A stretch of 64,000 bases of DNA from Pycnococcus provasolii (taxonomy: Eukaryota > Chlorophyta > Pseudoscourfieldiophyceae > Pseudoscourfieldiales > Pycnococcaceae): NCBI GenBank assembly GCA_938743325.2, contig OW568878.1:248001-312000 (forward strand), given 5' to 3'. A program made the position numbers and the translations under genes. The notes under the pieces were generated by a model that saw only the letters and a list, made by a program, of their open reading frames with translations, was not told where the DNA came from and did no database searches. Positions 1-9,145 of this stretch are shown piece after piece. How positions within the stretch are numbered: the first letter of the stretch is position 1; the number at the start of each line of letters is the position of its first letter.

Positions 1-63
1 GGTTTTAAGTTTTTCCCATTTTCCATTTGAGGCGATCCGACCTATTCCGAAGCAAAACCATCA

Positions 64-1135
64 ATGTCGTCAGCAGCAGTAGTAGTAGGAACACCCTCAT
101 CACAGCAGGAACCTGTCGTGGAATAATACGACTCTGAAAATGTCGCGTACGACGCGTTCAGGCTCGTGTTTATCCCGTGGCAACGCCGACGCCGACTCGC
201 GCGTGAGCAAGAGCGCATGCACATCAAGCGCAGGAGTAAAACACTGTCTGTTGGCTTGTATCAGCCGTTTTATGCGCTCATCGACGGTGACGTCGTGTAC
301 TGGGGTGGAATCGGCGAATACAATTTACCTGACGAGATGCATGGATGTATTTTCGAGATGAAGGATAATTTCATCTCAGTATCCGCGGGTGTCCGTCACT
401 GCATAGCACTGCAAAGCGACGGGAACGTGATGTGCTGGGGCGACAACGACCACGGTCAAGCACCTCCCGAGTCCCGACGGCATGGCAGGCGACTTCGTCG
501 CGATTGGCGCGGGTGGCTCTCACTCCCTCGCGCTACGACGCGACGGGAGCGTCGCTTGCTGGGGCAACAACAATGGGGACCAGGCACCTCCCGCCGGTGT
601 CGCCGGAGACTTCGTCGACATCGCCGCCGGTACCGGCCACTCGATCGCGATTCGACGCAACGGGAGTATCGCGTGCTGGGGACACAACGGCTACGGCCAG
701 GCGCCTCCCGACGGCATCGAGGGCGACTTTGTCGCCATCGACGCGGGTAGTCAGCACTCGTTGGCGCTCCGACGCAATGGGAGTATCGCGTGCTGGGGCA
801 ACAACGACGAAGGCCAAGCGCCTCCCGACGGCGTCGATGGTGACTTTGTCGCTATTGCTGCGGGTACATATCACTCGGCGGCGATCAAACGTGACGGGAG
901 CCTCGCATGTTGGGGCACGGACGTTAACATATGTACCGGAGAGAATCGCCCTTTGCACGCGCCTCCCGAAGGCATCGCCGGTAACGGTGGCTCGTTTGTT
1001 GCCATTGCCGCAGGTGGCAATCGCGCGCTAGCCATACGGCAAGACCGCGACGGCAACGATGATGCCATCGTGTGCTGGAGTGGCACCGAATTCATTGAAG
1101 TCGAAATGAATGAGGAGTCTGAAGAAGAAGAGTGA
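64..1135 (+). pseudogene. RCC1-repeat (beta-propeller) protein gene, apparently broken
   Basis: The translation carries at least six repeats of the RCC1 type, each with a core like GSIACWGNNDEGQAPPDG followed by GDFVAIDAG and HSLALRRNG. In family terms these are blades of a seven-bladed propeller that acts in protein binding; no partner can be named here. The best start is the ATG at 64 (MSSAAVVV...). An in-frame TAA follows at 124-126, after which the same frame continues openly to the first clear blade. At 465-477 a direct repeat (tcccga-g-tcccga) adds 7 bp relative to the other blades and shifts the frame; the remaining blades run from about 482 to the stop at 1135. A small intron of about 47 nt (gt near 115, ag near 161) could remove the TAA but not the 7-bp shift. 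So it is a recent pseudogene, or it carries a sequence error. The C-terminus is acidic. Confidence 0.6.
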
Positions 1136-1290
1136 GGAATGAAGAGTGAGGAGACGACTTCAAGTGGGCTAAAACGTTGTTACTGTTTTTCCTTCCCACT
1201 TTCCCCTCCTCCTCCTTTCTTTTTAGTTGTAACTTGTAGCAGTCGTTCAAAATCTAGCTAGTTGTTGTTGAAGTCGCTCTCCTCCTCCTC

Positions 1291-2328
1291 CTACACGTCG
1301 TCGTCGTAGTTGTAGTAGCTGTCACCACCCGGCCCTGGAGCTGCGTCGTCGTAGTAGTCTTCATCGTCGTAAAACTGAATGATGAGACGTTCAAGTTCAG
1401 GGTCGTCTGAACTTGCACGCGTCGTGGCTGTTCGTGGCACGCCTTTATTTTGTATCTTGTTTTTGCTCAGGGTTGCGAGAAGTTTTTCAGGAGCGATGCC
1501 CGCTGAATTGGCGATACGCCTCGCTCGCGAAATGTCCTCGTCCGACAAGCCAGGCCACGCCGACGCGGTCTCGTCTGAGACGCCGCGATTTTGCAGAACC
1601 GTAGCCTCAACAGCCTTCTCGTCGTTGCTGCTGCTGCCACCGCCGCCACTCTGAGCAGTGGAAGTGCATCGCACAACCTGCGTTTCCACAGGGGATATGC
1701 ATGCACCGCCACCCATGGGACGTGAACGAGTCATGGTGCCGCTTGCCGCGTCACAAGAATCCCACGCGCTCCATTCTCCCGCAGGTACACACGAGCTCTT
1801 CCCGTTAGCGCACTGCGGATTCGTGGGATTCGTGTTGCCGGCATTGTACAGGCATTGTCCTCCAGCACAGCGCTGGCTTCCATCAGGGCATGCTCTCACG
1901 CACATGCCATTTTGCACGCTCGTGCACCTGTTCGATGCCGCGGCTGAGACACTTCCCAGTCCCGCATCCATGGGCAGGAGGGCATTGCGGTACTCGCTCG
2001 GCGGGTCCTGCAGCACGACGTTGTTTTGAAACCCGGTGGCGTCGTTGAATCTCGGATCAAATCGGTTGCGGTTGACGTAGCACGCGCTCATGCACGCGTT
2101 GGAGTTGGCTCCGTGTCGTCGTTGGCAGTCGCTGCAGCTCTGCAGGAGCCGGCGTGACGCCGGCGTGAGTCGTGCGTGCGTGGACATGAGCTGACGTAAC
2201 TGGAGCACATGCGGTGGCTCCTCCTCAGCAGACTCCTGCGACGACGACGACGACGACGACGACAAGTCAGAGGTAGCGCCGACGTGAACGACAAAGCAAG
2301 ACGCGAGAAGAAGGCGCAGCATCGCCAT
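1291..2328 (-). CDS. Secreted cysteine-rich protein with a TSP1-like segment
   Basis: The ATG at 2328 (MAMLRLLLASC) gives a clean signal peptide ending near VGATS, so it is preferred over an open frame extending upstream to about 2565 through non-coding-looking 30-bp repeats. A TATA-like box lies about 33 bp upstream. The mature protein of about 325 residues has a Ser tract, a Cys-rich stretch (CSDCQRRHGANSNACMSAC), a second Cys cluster (CVRACPDGSQRCAGGQC), then GEWSAWDSCDAASG with TMTRSR, the WxxW/CxxxxG pattern of a thrombospondin type 1 repeat. The C-terminal end is very acidic with Tyr/Asp runs. It is probably an extracellular matrix or cell-surface protein. The family beyond the TSP1-like piece is not recognised. 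It is divergent from the gene at 2682. Confidence 0.7.
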   Translation of the reverse strand: MAMLRLLLASCFVVHVGATSDLSSSSSSSSQESAEEEPPHVLQLRQLMSTHARLTPASRRLLQSCSDCQRRHGANSNACMSACYVNRNRFDPRFNDATGFQNNVVLQDPPSEYRNALLPMDAGLGSVSAAASNRCTSVQNGMCVRACPDGSQRCAGGQCLYNAGNTNPTNPQCANGKSSCVPAGEWSAWDSCDAASGTMTRSRPMGGGACISPVETQVVRCTSTAQSGGGGSSSNDEKAVEATVLQNRGVSDETASAWPGLSDEDISRARRIANSAGIAPEKLLATLSKNKIQNKGVPRTATTRASSDDPELERLIIQFYDDEDYYDDAAPGPGGDSYYNYDDDV

Positions 2329-2360
2329 GGACGTTGTCGTTGTTGGTGTGCCGTGACTCG

Positions 2361-2368
2361 ATTTATAG
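2361..2368 (-). promoter_or_regulatory. TATA-like box
   Basis: Read on the minus strand this is ctataaat, 33 bp upstream of the ATG at 2328. Spacing implies a very short leader. This is a sequence match only. Confidence 0.45.
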
Positions 2369-2460
2369 TGCAGAAATAACAAAGGGAGAAGGGAAGCTAT
2401 TTTTCTCGTCCCCGTCCGGGCAGCCGGGGGCCGTACCCGTACGGTTTTGTCGAGAGTCGT

Positions 2461-2550
2461 CGAAATTGATTTTCCGGAATTAGGGGTCGTCGAAATTGAT
2501 TTTCCGGAATTAGGGGTCGTCGAAATTGATTTTCCAGAATCCGAATTAGG
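2461..2550. repeat. Three tandem 30-bp repeats in a divergent promoter
   Basis: The unit begins cgaaattgattttccggaat and ends taggggtcgt. Copies at 2461 and 2491 are identical; the third, at 2521, is altered in its second half. They sit between the divergent starts at 2328 (-) and 2682 (+), so they may be shared upstream elements. A coding role is unlikely, because the translated repeat precedes the obvious signal peptide of the minus-strand gene. Confidence 0.85.
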
Positions 2551-2681
2551 GGTTGGGTGATGCAATCCGATGCCGATGCGGGAGATTCGGTTCGAACAAC
2601 CACAACCGTTGTTTCAACAAGAACTGATCAATCTGACCTTCTTTCAAACCCTGCGACCACTCCCTCCTTCTGTTTCTGAAG

Positions 2682-3380
2682 ATGACGACGACGATGCTCG
2701 CATGCATGCTCACGCTCCTCCTAGTCCTAGCTACCGCGGCGACCACTCCTCATCATGAGTGCCACGCGCAGGCTTTGCACCGTCCCTGTGATAATGATCA
2801 CGCGAATGCCGTGGACGGGGAAGTGAAAGCGGCGACGGCAGAACTCAACCCTGGATCGGAGTCGACGATGAACATGACGACGAATACGACGAATGATGCG
2901 ACGCCGACCCCTGCAAAGGCGTTCGCGGTATCGACGAAGGCGATGTTCTCCTCCTCCGCCGCCGCCAACACCAACGATGGCCCGATCAGGCAGGCGCTCA
3001 AGTCAGCTTCGGAGCAGATTCAAGGTCTCGCGCAGCCAGGACAGCTTCAGACTGCCGTGCAATCGGTAACCGAGGGACTGAGGTCAGCTTCGGAACAGGT
3101 TCAAGGTCTCGCGCAGTCTGAGCAGCTTCAGACTGCCGTGCAATCGGTAACCGAGGGACTGAAGTCCGCTTCGGAGCAGGTTCAAGGTCTCCTGCAGTCT
3201 GAGCAGCTTCAAACTGCCGCACAATCGGCGATCAAGCAAATCTCTGAAAGTGTCACCACTCTCACGCAGTCGCTTCAGCAACGAGGAGGAGGAGGATCGG
3301 GTGATGGCTTCTTAGCGAAGAAGGTGGAGATGAAGAAGAACATGCTCGCTCGTGCTGGCCTCGGTGGTCAACAGCCTTAG
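2682..3380 (+). CDS. Secreted protein with three 27-residue amphipathic repeats
   Basis: This is a 232-residue protein. The first 23 or so residues (MTTTMLACMLTLLLVLATAA) form a signal peptide. Residues about 105-185 hold three tandem 27-residue units of the form LKSASEQVQGLAQSEQLQ followed by TAVQSVTEG; the underlying DNA repeats with an 81-bp period. The units have the spacing and composition of long amphipathic helices, as in LEA proteins or apolipoprotein-like coiled coils, but no family is recognised. A Gly run and a basic tail (LAKKVEMKKNMLARAG) follow. Several Asn-X-Thr sites lie between the signal and the repeats. It is divergent from the secreted Cys-rich gene at 1291-2328 and may be co-regulated with it through the intervening repeats. 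Confidence 0.75.
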   Translation: MTTTMLACMLTLLLVLATAATTPHHECHAQALHRPCDNDHANAVDGEVKAATAELNPGSESTMNMTTNTTNDATPTPAKAFAVSTKAMFSSSAAANTNDGPIRQALKSASEQIQGLAQPGQLQTAVQSVTEGLRSASEQVQGLAQSEQLQTAVQSVTEGLKSASEQVQGLLQSEQLQTAAQSAIKQISESVTTLTQSLQQRGGGGSGDGFLAKKVEMKKNMLARAGLGGQQP

Positions 3381-3889
3381 AAGAGGATCTTCTTCGCACG
3401 GTGAGTGAGAAAAAATGATATCCGCATGCGCGTGTGCATTTGAGTTTTGATAAACGGTGGATGTTGCGACAAACAAGCCGACGGTGAACAGTCGAGGCGA
3501 GAGGAGGAGAGATGCGCACACTCGCCGCAGGATGTTTTAAGGTTTAGTTAGTTACTACTACAAGTTAGTAAGTAAGAGGAGTCAACTTCTGTTTGTTTCC
3601 CAAATTTCTTATTTGGCTTATGCCGCCACACACAGGTGTGCTACCTAGCTAGTGCGAGCTACTCTACTCCTCCTCCTCTAACGAGACAAGCCCTCCTCGC
3701 CTGCGCTTATTTATTATTCATCGCCGCATCAAGGAAAAATCACCGAGATAGATCTCGTCTCGGGGTTAGTTTTAAAAAAGTTTAAAGATGCTCCCCCGGC
3801 CGTTGTTAGTTGAGGAGGAACCCCCGAGTGAAATGTGTGTGAAACTTCAGCGTGCAGACAGACGCGTCAGCACTTGACAGCTTGGTTGC
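3381..3889. other. Intergenic, no gene seen
   Basis: AT-rich stretches with poly-purine tracts and no protein-like reading. It probably contains the 3' end of the secreted repeat protein gene and the promoter of the PTGES2-like gene. Confidence 0.6.
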
Positions 3890-6015
3890 ATGAACCTGTA
3901 CCAGTACGTCGCAAGCACGTTTCGTTCAAACGCTATTGTGAAGACGTCGACGATGGACAGCAGCAGCAATGACAACAACGACAACATCTCGCCGTCGGCG
4001 GCGGCGGATATATTCACGCCCAACCGAGTATATGTGGGAAACTGTAAGTTTAGATTTTCTGATATCAAGGGTGATACCCCGGATTTTTCCTTGATATCAA
4101 GGTGCCGCAACCTTGATAATCGCCTGTTTGCCTTGATAATTCCGATTAGGGGTTTCAAAAAAAATATTCAATCGCCGATATCATGGTTAAATCAAGGTAC
4201 GCACTACGATATCAAGGCGCCGTAGCGCTGATATCAAGGATATCAACGCAACTATCAGCGCTGCTCCCTCCCCGACCTATCTTCCCGACCAAACCTGTGC
4301 TGCCAAACTCTGAACTTATCCTCCATACTAAAGGGTCCCTTTATTATTTACCCTGATATCTGACCTCTTGGTCCTGATATCAGGCCTACCATGCATGATA
4401 TCAAGGCGACTTGTCTCCACAGCTTCTCCCCTCCCTCAGGATCCTGATATCTGACCTCTGGGTCCTGATATCAGGCCTACCATGCATGATATCATAGCAG
4501 CCCCTTCATCCTTCGTTCATGAACTTTGACTGAAAGTTACATGCACATATTATTTAGGGGAAAATCACCTGAAAAACCCCTCTCCACCACCACCGCCGCT
4601 TCCAAACAGCCAATTCTTGCCGCCTCCCACACGCTGCTTCCAAACAGCCGCCGATTCTTGCCTCCAATCAAGGATCATGACCTCGATATCAAGGATCAAA
4701 ACCTTGATATCAAGGATCATGACCTTGATATCAAGGATCATGACCTTGATATCAAGGTTTTGATCCTTGATATCAAGTCCAATTCTATGATATCAACGCG
4801 TAAAACCCATGTGTCAAACTGTGTCCCCTTGGTACAATGCGACTCTTGGGGGGGAGGGGGGAGCTCTGAGACCTCTTCGCAACCCTCCCTTGATTTCCCT
4901 TCCCGGCTATCAAGGTAGGGGAGCTCTGAGACCTCTTCGCAACCCTCCCTTGATTTCCCTTCCCGGCTATCAAGGTTGGGAAGAGCTCTGAGACCTCTTC
5001 GCAACCCTCCCTTGATTTCCTATGGGCGGGGGACCAATGTCGGTCTGAGTTTGGTCGAGGTTCTCCTCATTGAGCCTTTTTTTGCCTTTTTTGGGGGGGT
5101 TGCCTCTGTTTACAACGGAGGGTTTCCAAAGGGACATTATCAAGGTTAGCATTATCAAGGCAAGGTTGCGCCCCCCACTGGAACCTCTAAAGTTGCAGTT
5201 TCCCACATATAATGCCCAACCAGGAAGGCGAGGAGGCGCAGGCGCTTCCCGCTTCGTGGCGCGGAAAGCCGTCGGCACTCGAGCCCGTGACGCTGTACTC
5301 GTGGCGTGTCTCACCACCCGCGGCGAAGGTGCGCACGCTCCTGCGCCTATTCAACATCAACTTTCAGCAAATTGATGGACGCATGCCTGGATCGAAGTAC
5401 CGCAAGGTGCCCGTTCTTCTCGTAGGTCCAGGCAAATTCCAGATCAACGACAGCTTTGCGATCGCAAAGGCACTATGCCCAGTGCTCACAGGACGAGAGA
5501 TGCCAGCCACGGAATGCGAGCTCGAGAAGGCGATCACCTACAAGCTGATGGTGGCACTCGAACTTCAGGTGTTTCAATCTCGGGAAGATTTCCTGAGATT
5601 CTCAGCGCAATTCTCGAAAACAGCCACCAAGGATGGCTTCTTCGCAAAGGCGAAGCGGTGCATGCTCACCACGATGCATGCTTGCGTGCTACAGCGCCTC
5701 GCACCTAACATGATCGCAAAGCGGTACCCTGATGCGAAGGGTGGGAAGGAATCTGCTAGCGACGTGCTCTCGCTACTCAAGAAGTTTCGAGATGCGGCGC
5801 CTGATCGCAAGCAATTCCTCTCCGGAGGAAACCAGCCTGGAGTGCTTGACGCGAGTTTGTTTGGTGCAGTCGCCGTCTTTGTCGAGTGCGACATTCCCTT
5901 CGTCAAGGAGATGCTGACTGAATCAGGCTTCTATCCGACGTGGTACGAGTCCATCAAGACCCGCCTGGATGGCGACGTCTTTGGAGACAACCTGTCGTCG
6001 TCTGTCAGCAAATGA
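3890..6015 (+). CDS. PTGES2/GST-like thioredoxin-fold protein, split by an introner-like element
   Basis: Proposed exons are 3890-4027 and 5224-6015 (309 residues). Exon 2 reads VTLYSWRVSPPAAKVRTLL, KYRKVPVLL and INDSFAIAKALCP, the thioredoxin-fold pattern of membrane-associated prostaglandin E synthase 2 with the conserved VP turn, followed by a GST-C-like helical domain ending in FGDNLSSSVSK. The usual CxxC is replaced by SPPA, so classic redox chemistry is doubtful. The start at 3890 gives a leader rich in Ser/Thr/Arg/Lys without acids (MNLYQYVASTFRSNAIVKTS), possibly organellar; the ATG at 3953 is the alternative. Between the exons lies an inverted-repeat element. A GT at 4028 and AG at 5223 give a phase-0 intron, joining TPNR to EGEEAQ. 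If unspliced, translation could only start at the ATG of 5212, at the element's right edge. Confidence 0.75.
4353..4494. repeat. Direct repeat of about 52 bp inside the element
   Basis: A segment starting cctgatatctgacctc at 4353 recurs at 4444 with one clear mismatch (ttgg versus tggg) and ends catgcatgatatca in both copies. Each copy contains two palindromes centred on gatatc. Confidence 0.8.
4672..4780. repeat. Tandem array of palindromic ccttgatatcaagg units
   Basis: Units of about 24 bp (tcaaggatcatgaccttgata) repeat four to five times, some with the variant gatcaaaacc. Each includes the perfect 14-bp palindrome ccttgatatcaagg. The array can fold as alternative hairpins. The same palindrome is scattered through the rest of the element and was not seen elsewhere in the window. 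Confidence 0.85.
4857..5022. repeat. Three direct repeats of about 61 bp
   Basis: The unit begins gagctctgagacctcttcgc and runs through aaccctcccttgatttccc. Copies start near 4860, 4920 and 4984; the last is cut short. They lie in the right half of the introner-like element. Confidence 0.85.
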
Positions 6016-6150
6016 GTGACTTCGGAAATCGAGCAATCAAAAGGAGTATTTGGCGCTTCGCGCGTTTCGTTTTTCCTTTGTTTTTTTTGTTTTATGCTTC
6101 AGTTTTGTGAGTGCTACAGACAGTAAAAGGGGAAAAAATCGTAATCGTCA

Positions 6151-7077
6151 TCAATCAACATTTTTCATCAGATTGGTTGGTTTGCGCATGCCCATCGCGC
6201 CGAAGAGCAGCCTGTAAGCCGCGCCAAAAGGCGTGAGAAAGCGTATGTAGCGCATGCGTCCACTGCAGCTGCACGGCACACCACGAAGCCTTGGAACGAG
6301 CCACGACGCCACCTCTGCAGGCTCGGCGACGAGGTTCGATAGGACTTTCACGGTGGACGTCGATGAGAAATCTACCGCACCACGGAGCAGACGTGTATTC
6401 ACCATGCCCGGCGATGCCATGTGCACGCCCACTTGAGCGAGCTTCTGCTCAGTCACTTCTTTTCTCAGTGTTGCCGCGAGCTGTGTGATTCCTCTCTTGC
6501 TGCACCCGTAGACGGAGTTGCCCGGCGTGGCGTTGCCCCACGCTCCCGTCCCATCCATGAAGAAGAGCGTGCCTCCACAACTTGCGAGCGCAGGGATGGC
6601 TCGACGTGCGACGATGAGTGCCCCTGTCATGTTCGCGTCGACCATCGTGCGGAGCTGCCCATCCACTGCCATGTCGACGAGTCGCATTTTCGGCGACTGA
6701 GAAAGTGCGGCGTTGTTGAGCACCAGGTCTGGCGGGCCACCCATCGCCTTCTCCGCGCTTTCGAAGAGGCGGTCGACATCTCGATAGTCCGACACGTCGC
6801 ACTGAACTGCGTGGCATCCCAGCGACTCCGCCGCCTCTGTCACAGCACTCTCGTCACGGCCGCACACCGTCACGGAGTCGCCAAGAGCCAGAAACTCACG
6901 CGCCATCGCGAAGCCGAGGCCTCGCGTCCCACCCGTTATGATGACGCGACGGGAGCGCGAACGGGACGTATCGGGCGAAACATGACCTTCGAGGAAATAC
7001 CGCAACAAGGAAGGAAGGTGAGCGAGAGAGGCGCCGAGCACAAGGCCGCCGAGCAACGACGGGACGGAGACGGACAT
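6151..7077 (-). CDS. Chlorophyll(ide) b reductase-like short-chain dehydrogenase (NYC1/NOL family)
   Basis: This protein of about 308 residues starts at the ATG at 7077, where a hydrophobic N-terminal segment (LLGGLVLGASLAHLPSLL) suits a membrane anchor; an open frame upstream to 7182 has no support. It shows the NAD(P)-binding TGGTRGLG, the NNAA motif, and the catalytic YGCSK. The following blocks are diagnostic for NYC1/NOL rather than a generic SDR: FMDGTGAWGNATPGNSVYG, VGVHMASPGMVNTRLL, WLVPRLRG and IRFLTPFGA match the family's MDGAGS...TP...VYGSTK, GLHTASPGMV, LVPRMR and NYLTPP blocks. The known family reaction is NADPH reduction of the C7 formyl group of chlorophyll b in thylakoids, the first step of chlorophyll b turnover. 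It ends about 135 bp from the convergent PTGES2-like gene. Confidence 0.85.
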   Translation of the reverse strand: MSVSVPSLLGGLVLGASLAHLPSLLRYFLEGHVSPDTSRSRSRRVIITGGTRGLGFAMAREFLALGDSVTVCGRDESAVTEAAESLGCHAVQCDVSDYRDVDRLFESAEKAMGGPPDLVLNNAALSQSPKMRLVDMAVDGQLRTMVDANMTGALIVARRAIPALASCGGTLFFMDGTGAWGNATPGNSVYGCSKRGITQLAATLRKEVTEQKLAQVGVHMASPGMVNTRLLRGAVDFSSTSTVKVLSNLVAEPAEVASWLVPRLRGVPCSCSGRMRYIRFLTPFGAAYRLLFGAMGMRKPTNLMKNVD

Positions 7078-7228
7078 GGCAAGATCTGAATGCCCCGCGC
7101 GCAAGGGAAGAAGGGAAGGAGGGAAGGAGGAGGGAAAAAAATGAATTTCGTGGCTCAAGTTTCGTGGGAGAAAAAATCTCACTCAGAAAATCAGTGAAAA
7201 ACGCAAGTCCAGGCTGTCAATTCCCACG

Positions 7229-8091
7229 TTACATGAGCAGCGATGAAGGGGCGACGCCGTTCTTGCGCTCGCCGAGAGCACGCAGCTTCATCACGCGCTC
7301 AAGCTGGCTGGCCAGCGACGACTTCTCGCTCGCCGCAGCCTCCAGCCCGCGCACGACGCGGGACGTCGAGCGAGACAGGGCGCCGCACGTGCGCGTCAGA
7401 CGGCAGAGCAGCGTCAGAGACAGCGAGAGCGCGTCAGGTTCGTCGTTCTTTGCGGCATCTGCAAGGTACCGGTCAAGCGACGCGTCGCACGAACGGTCAT
7501 CTAAGGGCGCAGAGAGACGCTGGTAGTCGGCACGGTTGCTGTCGTCGCCGTCGTCGTCCGAGTCGCTGTCCGCGCTCGCGGGGAGGTCGACACGCTCGGC
7601 ACGGCGGCGAGATGTGTCGGAGGCGATTGCCGCGTCCCGAGCTTGTTTGAGAAGTGTAAACACTTCTGAGGTCATTGCGGTAGCTGACTGCGTCCTTTCT
7701 TTTTCCGCACGTTCGGCTGAGAGCTCAGCCAGCAGCGCGTCGGCGCGCGCCGTGGCTGCCTGCGCAGCGGCCCTGGACGAGGCGACGGATGCCTCCGCCT
7801 CGGTGGCACGCTTTGCCGCCGCCGCGGCATCTTTTTCAGCCTTTGCGGCACGTGCCTCCGCGGCTGCTGCCACAGCCTCCGCGGTGGCAAGCGCGCTTGC
7901 GCTTGTTATTTGCGCCTGCTCCAGCCGTGCTGCCGCGGATTCGGCGGATGTGCGCAGTCGCTCCATTTCCTCGAGCTCGATTTTGTGGTAGTCCGTCTGC
8001 TCTAGCAAGGATGTCTTCGTGCGCTCGAGTGCAGAGCGCAGCGACTTGTCGAGAAGTGAGCTGACGGGTGTACCTGAAATCAAGGAGGCGA

Positions 8092-8127
<36 letters not shown>

Positions 8128-9145
8128 CTGCTGGCGATCTCTCTTGAGCTGCAGGCTCGCTCTTCGGAATTTCTGAAGAAGTTGTCTCGAAGTTTGTCGG
8201 TGACGCAGGAGGAGGAGACGTCTCCTCTTCTACCCCAGGCTTGACAGGCACATCGGCAGCGGCCTTCTCAGGCATATCCTCATGTGCGGCGGTGGCATCC
8301 TCCTGAACCTGCTCCTGCTGCTCAGGTGCGACGTCATCAACCACCTGCGTCTCCGTCATCACAGCCTCCTCCTCCTCCTCCTCCTGAGCCTCCTCCTCCT
8401 CCTGAGCCTGCTCCGTCGTTGCTTCGTTTTCCTCAGGTGCCGCCACCACAGCCTCCTCCTCCTCCTGAGCCTCCTCCTCAGCCTGCTCCGTCGTCGCTTC
8501 GTTTTCCTCAGGTGCCGCCACCACAGCCTCCTCCTCCTCCTGAGCCTGCTCCGTCGTCGCTTCGTTTTCCTCAGGTGCCGCCACCACAGCCTCCTCATCC
8601 TCCTGAGCCTGCTCCATCGTCGTAGCCTGCTCATGTACCGCTACAGCCTCCTCCACCTCCTGAGCCTGCTCCGTCATCTCAGTCTCCTCCTGAGCCTGCT
8701 CCGTCATCTCAGTCTCCTCCTGAGCCTGCTCTGTCATCTCAGTCTCCTCCTGAGCCTGCTCCATCGTCGTAGCCTGCTCATGTACCGCTACAGCCTCCTC
8801 CACCTCCTGAGCCTGCTCCGTCATCTCAGCCTCCTCCTGAGCCTGCTCCGTCATCTCAGTCTCCTCCTGAGCCTGCTCCGTCGTCGCTTCGTTCTCCTCA
8901 GGTGCCGCTACAGCCTCCTCCTCCTCCTGAGCCTGCTCCTCATGTGCCGCTACAGCCTCCTCCTGCGCCTGCCCCCCACGTGTCCCCTCCTGATCGTGCG
9001 CCAAGCCCGCCTTTTCAGATTCGTTCGAGAACGCTGCTTCCGGTTCACAATCCTGAGAGTTGGCGTATGAACGAGGAGGCAGAATGATCGTCGCATCGTT
9101 ATCTTCCAGCTCAAGCTCACTGTTACTTTCAAGCGGAGCAAGCAT
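7229..9145 (-). CDS. Acidic repeat and coiled-coil protein, family unknown
   Basis: This is a 638-residue protein. Residues about 55-270 are Glu/Gln/Ala repeats of the type TEQAQEEEEAVVAAPEENEA, with sub-blocks TEMTEQAQEE; they come from a coding minisatellite. A Pro/Thr/Ser linker follows, then from about 355 to 520 a strong heptad-like coiled coil (MERLRTSAESAAARLEQAQ followed by long AEKDAAAAAKRATEAEA stretches). The C-terminal 120 residues include an Asp/Ser cluster (ADSDSDDDGDD) and a helical end (LASQLERVMKLRALGER). There is no signal peptide or membrane segment. It could be a structural or cytoskeleton-linked protein; I do not recognise the family. The start at 9145 is the first ATG after upstream stops. 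Confidence 0.7.
8340..8960. repeat. Coding minisatellite (Glu/Gln/Ala repeats)
   Basis: Plus-strand motifs tcctcctcctgagcctgctc and cgtcgcttcgttttcctcag recur in blocks of about 60-90 bp. All length changes seen are multiples of three, preserving the minus-strand frame. The tract is a probable site of length variation among strains. Confidence 0.85.

Larger units (their letters stand above)
4026..5213. mobile_element. Introner-like inverted-repeat DNA element (about 1.19 kb), non-autonomous
   Basis: The left end (4029-4052, tatatgtgggaaactg then taagttta) is matched by the reverse complement of the right end (5188-5211) with three differences in 24 bp. The 8-bp direct repeat gcccaacc flanks it (4018-4025 and 5214-5221), as expected for a target-site duplication. 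The interior encodes no protein; it is built of palindromic ccttgatatcaagg motifs and short tandem repeats. The donor GTATATG lies in the left inverted repeat, and the acceptor CCAACCAG is made of the right target duplication plus the next two host bases. An 8-bp duplication fits hAT- or P-like elements, but the termini do not identify a superfamily. Confidence 0.8.

Noticed and set aside
2461-2550. Possible CRISPR-like 30-bp repeats
   Set aside because: Repeats are contiguous with no spacers, only three copies, in a eukaryotic promoter.
4526-4918. Plus-strand frame with DLDIKDHDLDIK repeats
   Set aside because: Lies wholly in the introner-like element and only translates its palindromic repeats.
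8282-9070. Plus-strand Leu-rich 262-codon frame
   Set aside because: Antisense of the Glu/Gln minisatellite in the coiled-coil gene; composition is a by-product of ctc/ctg units.
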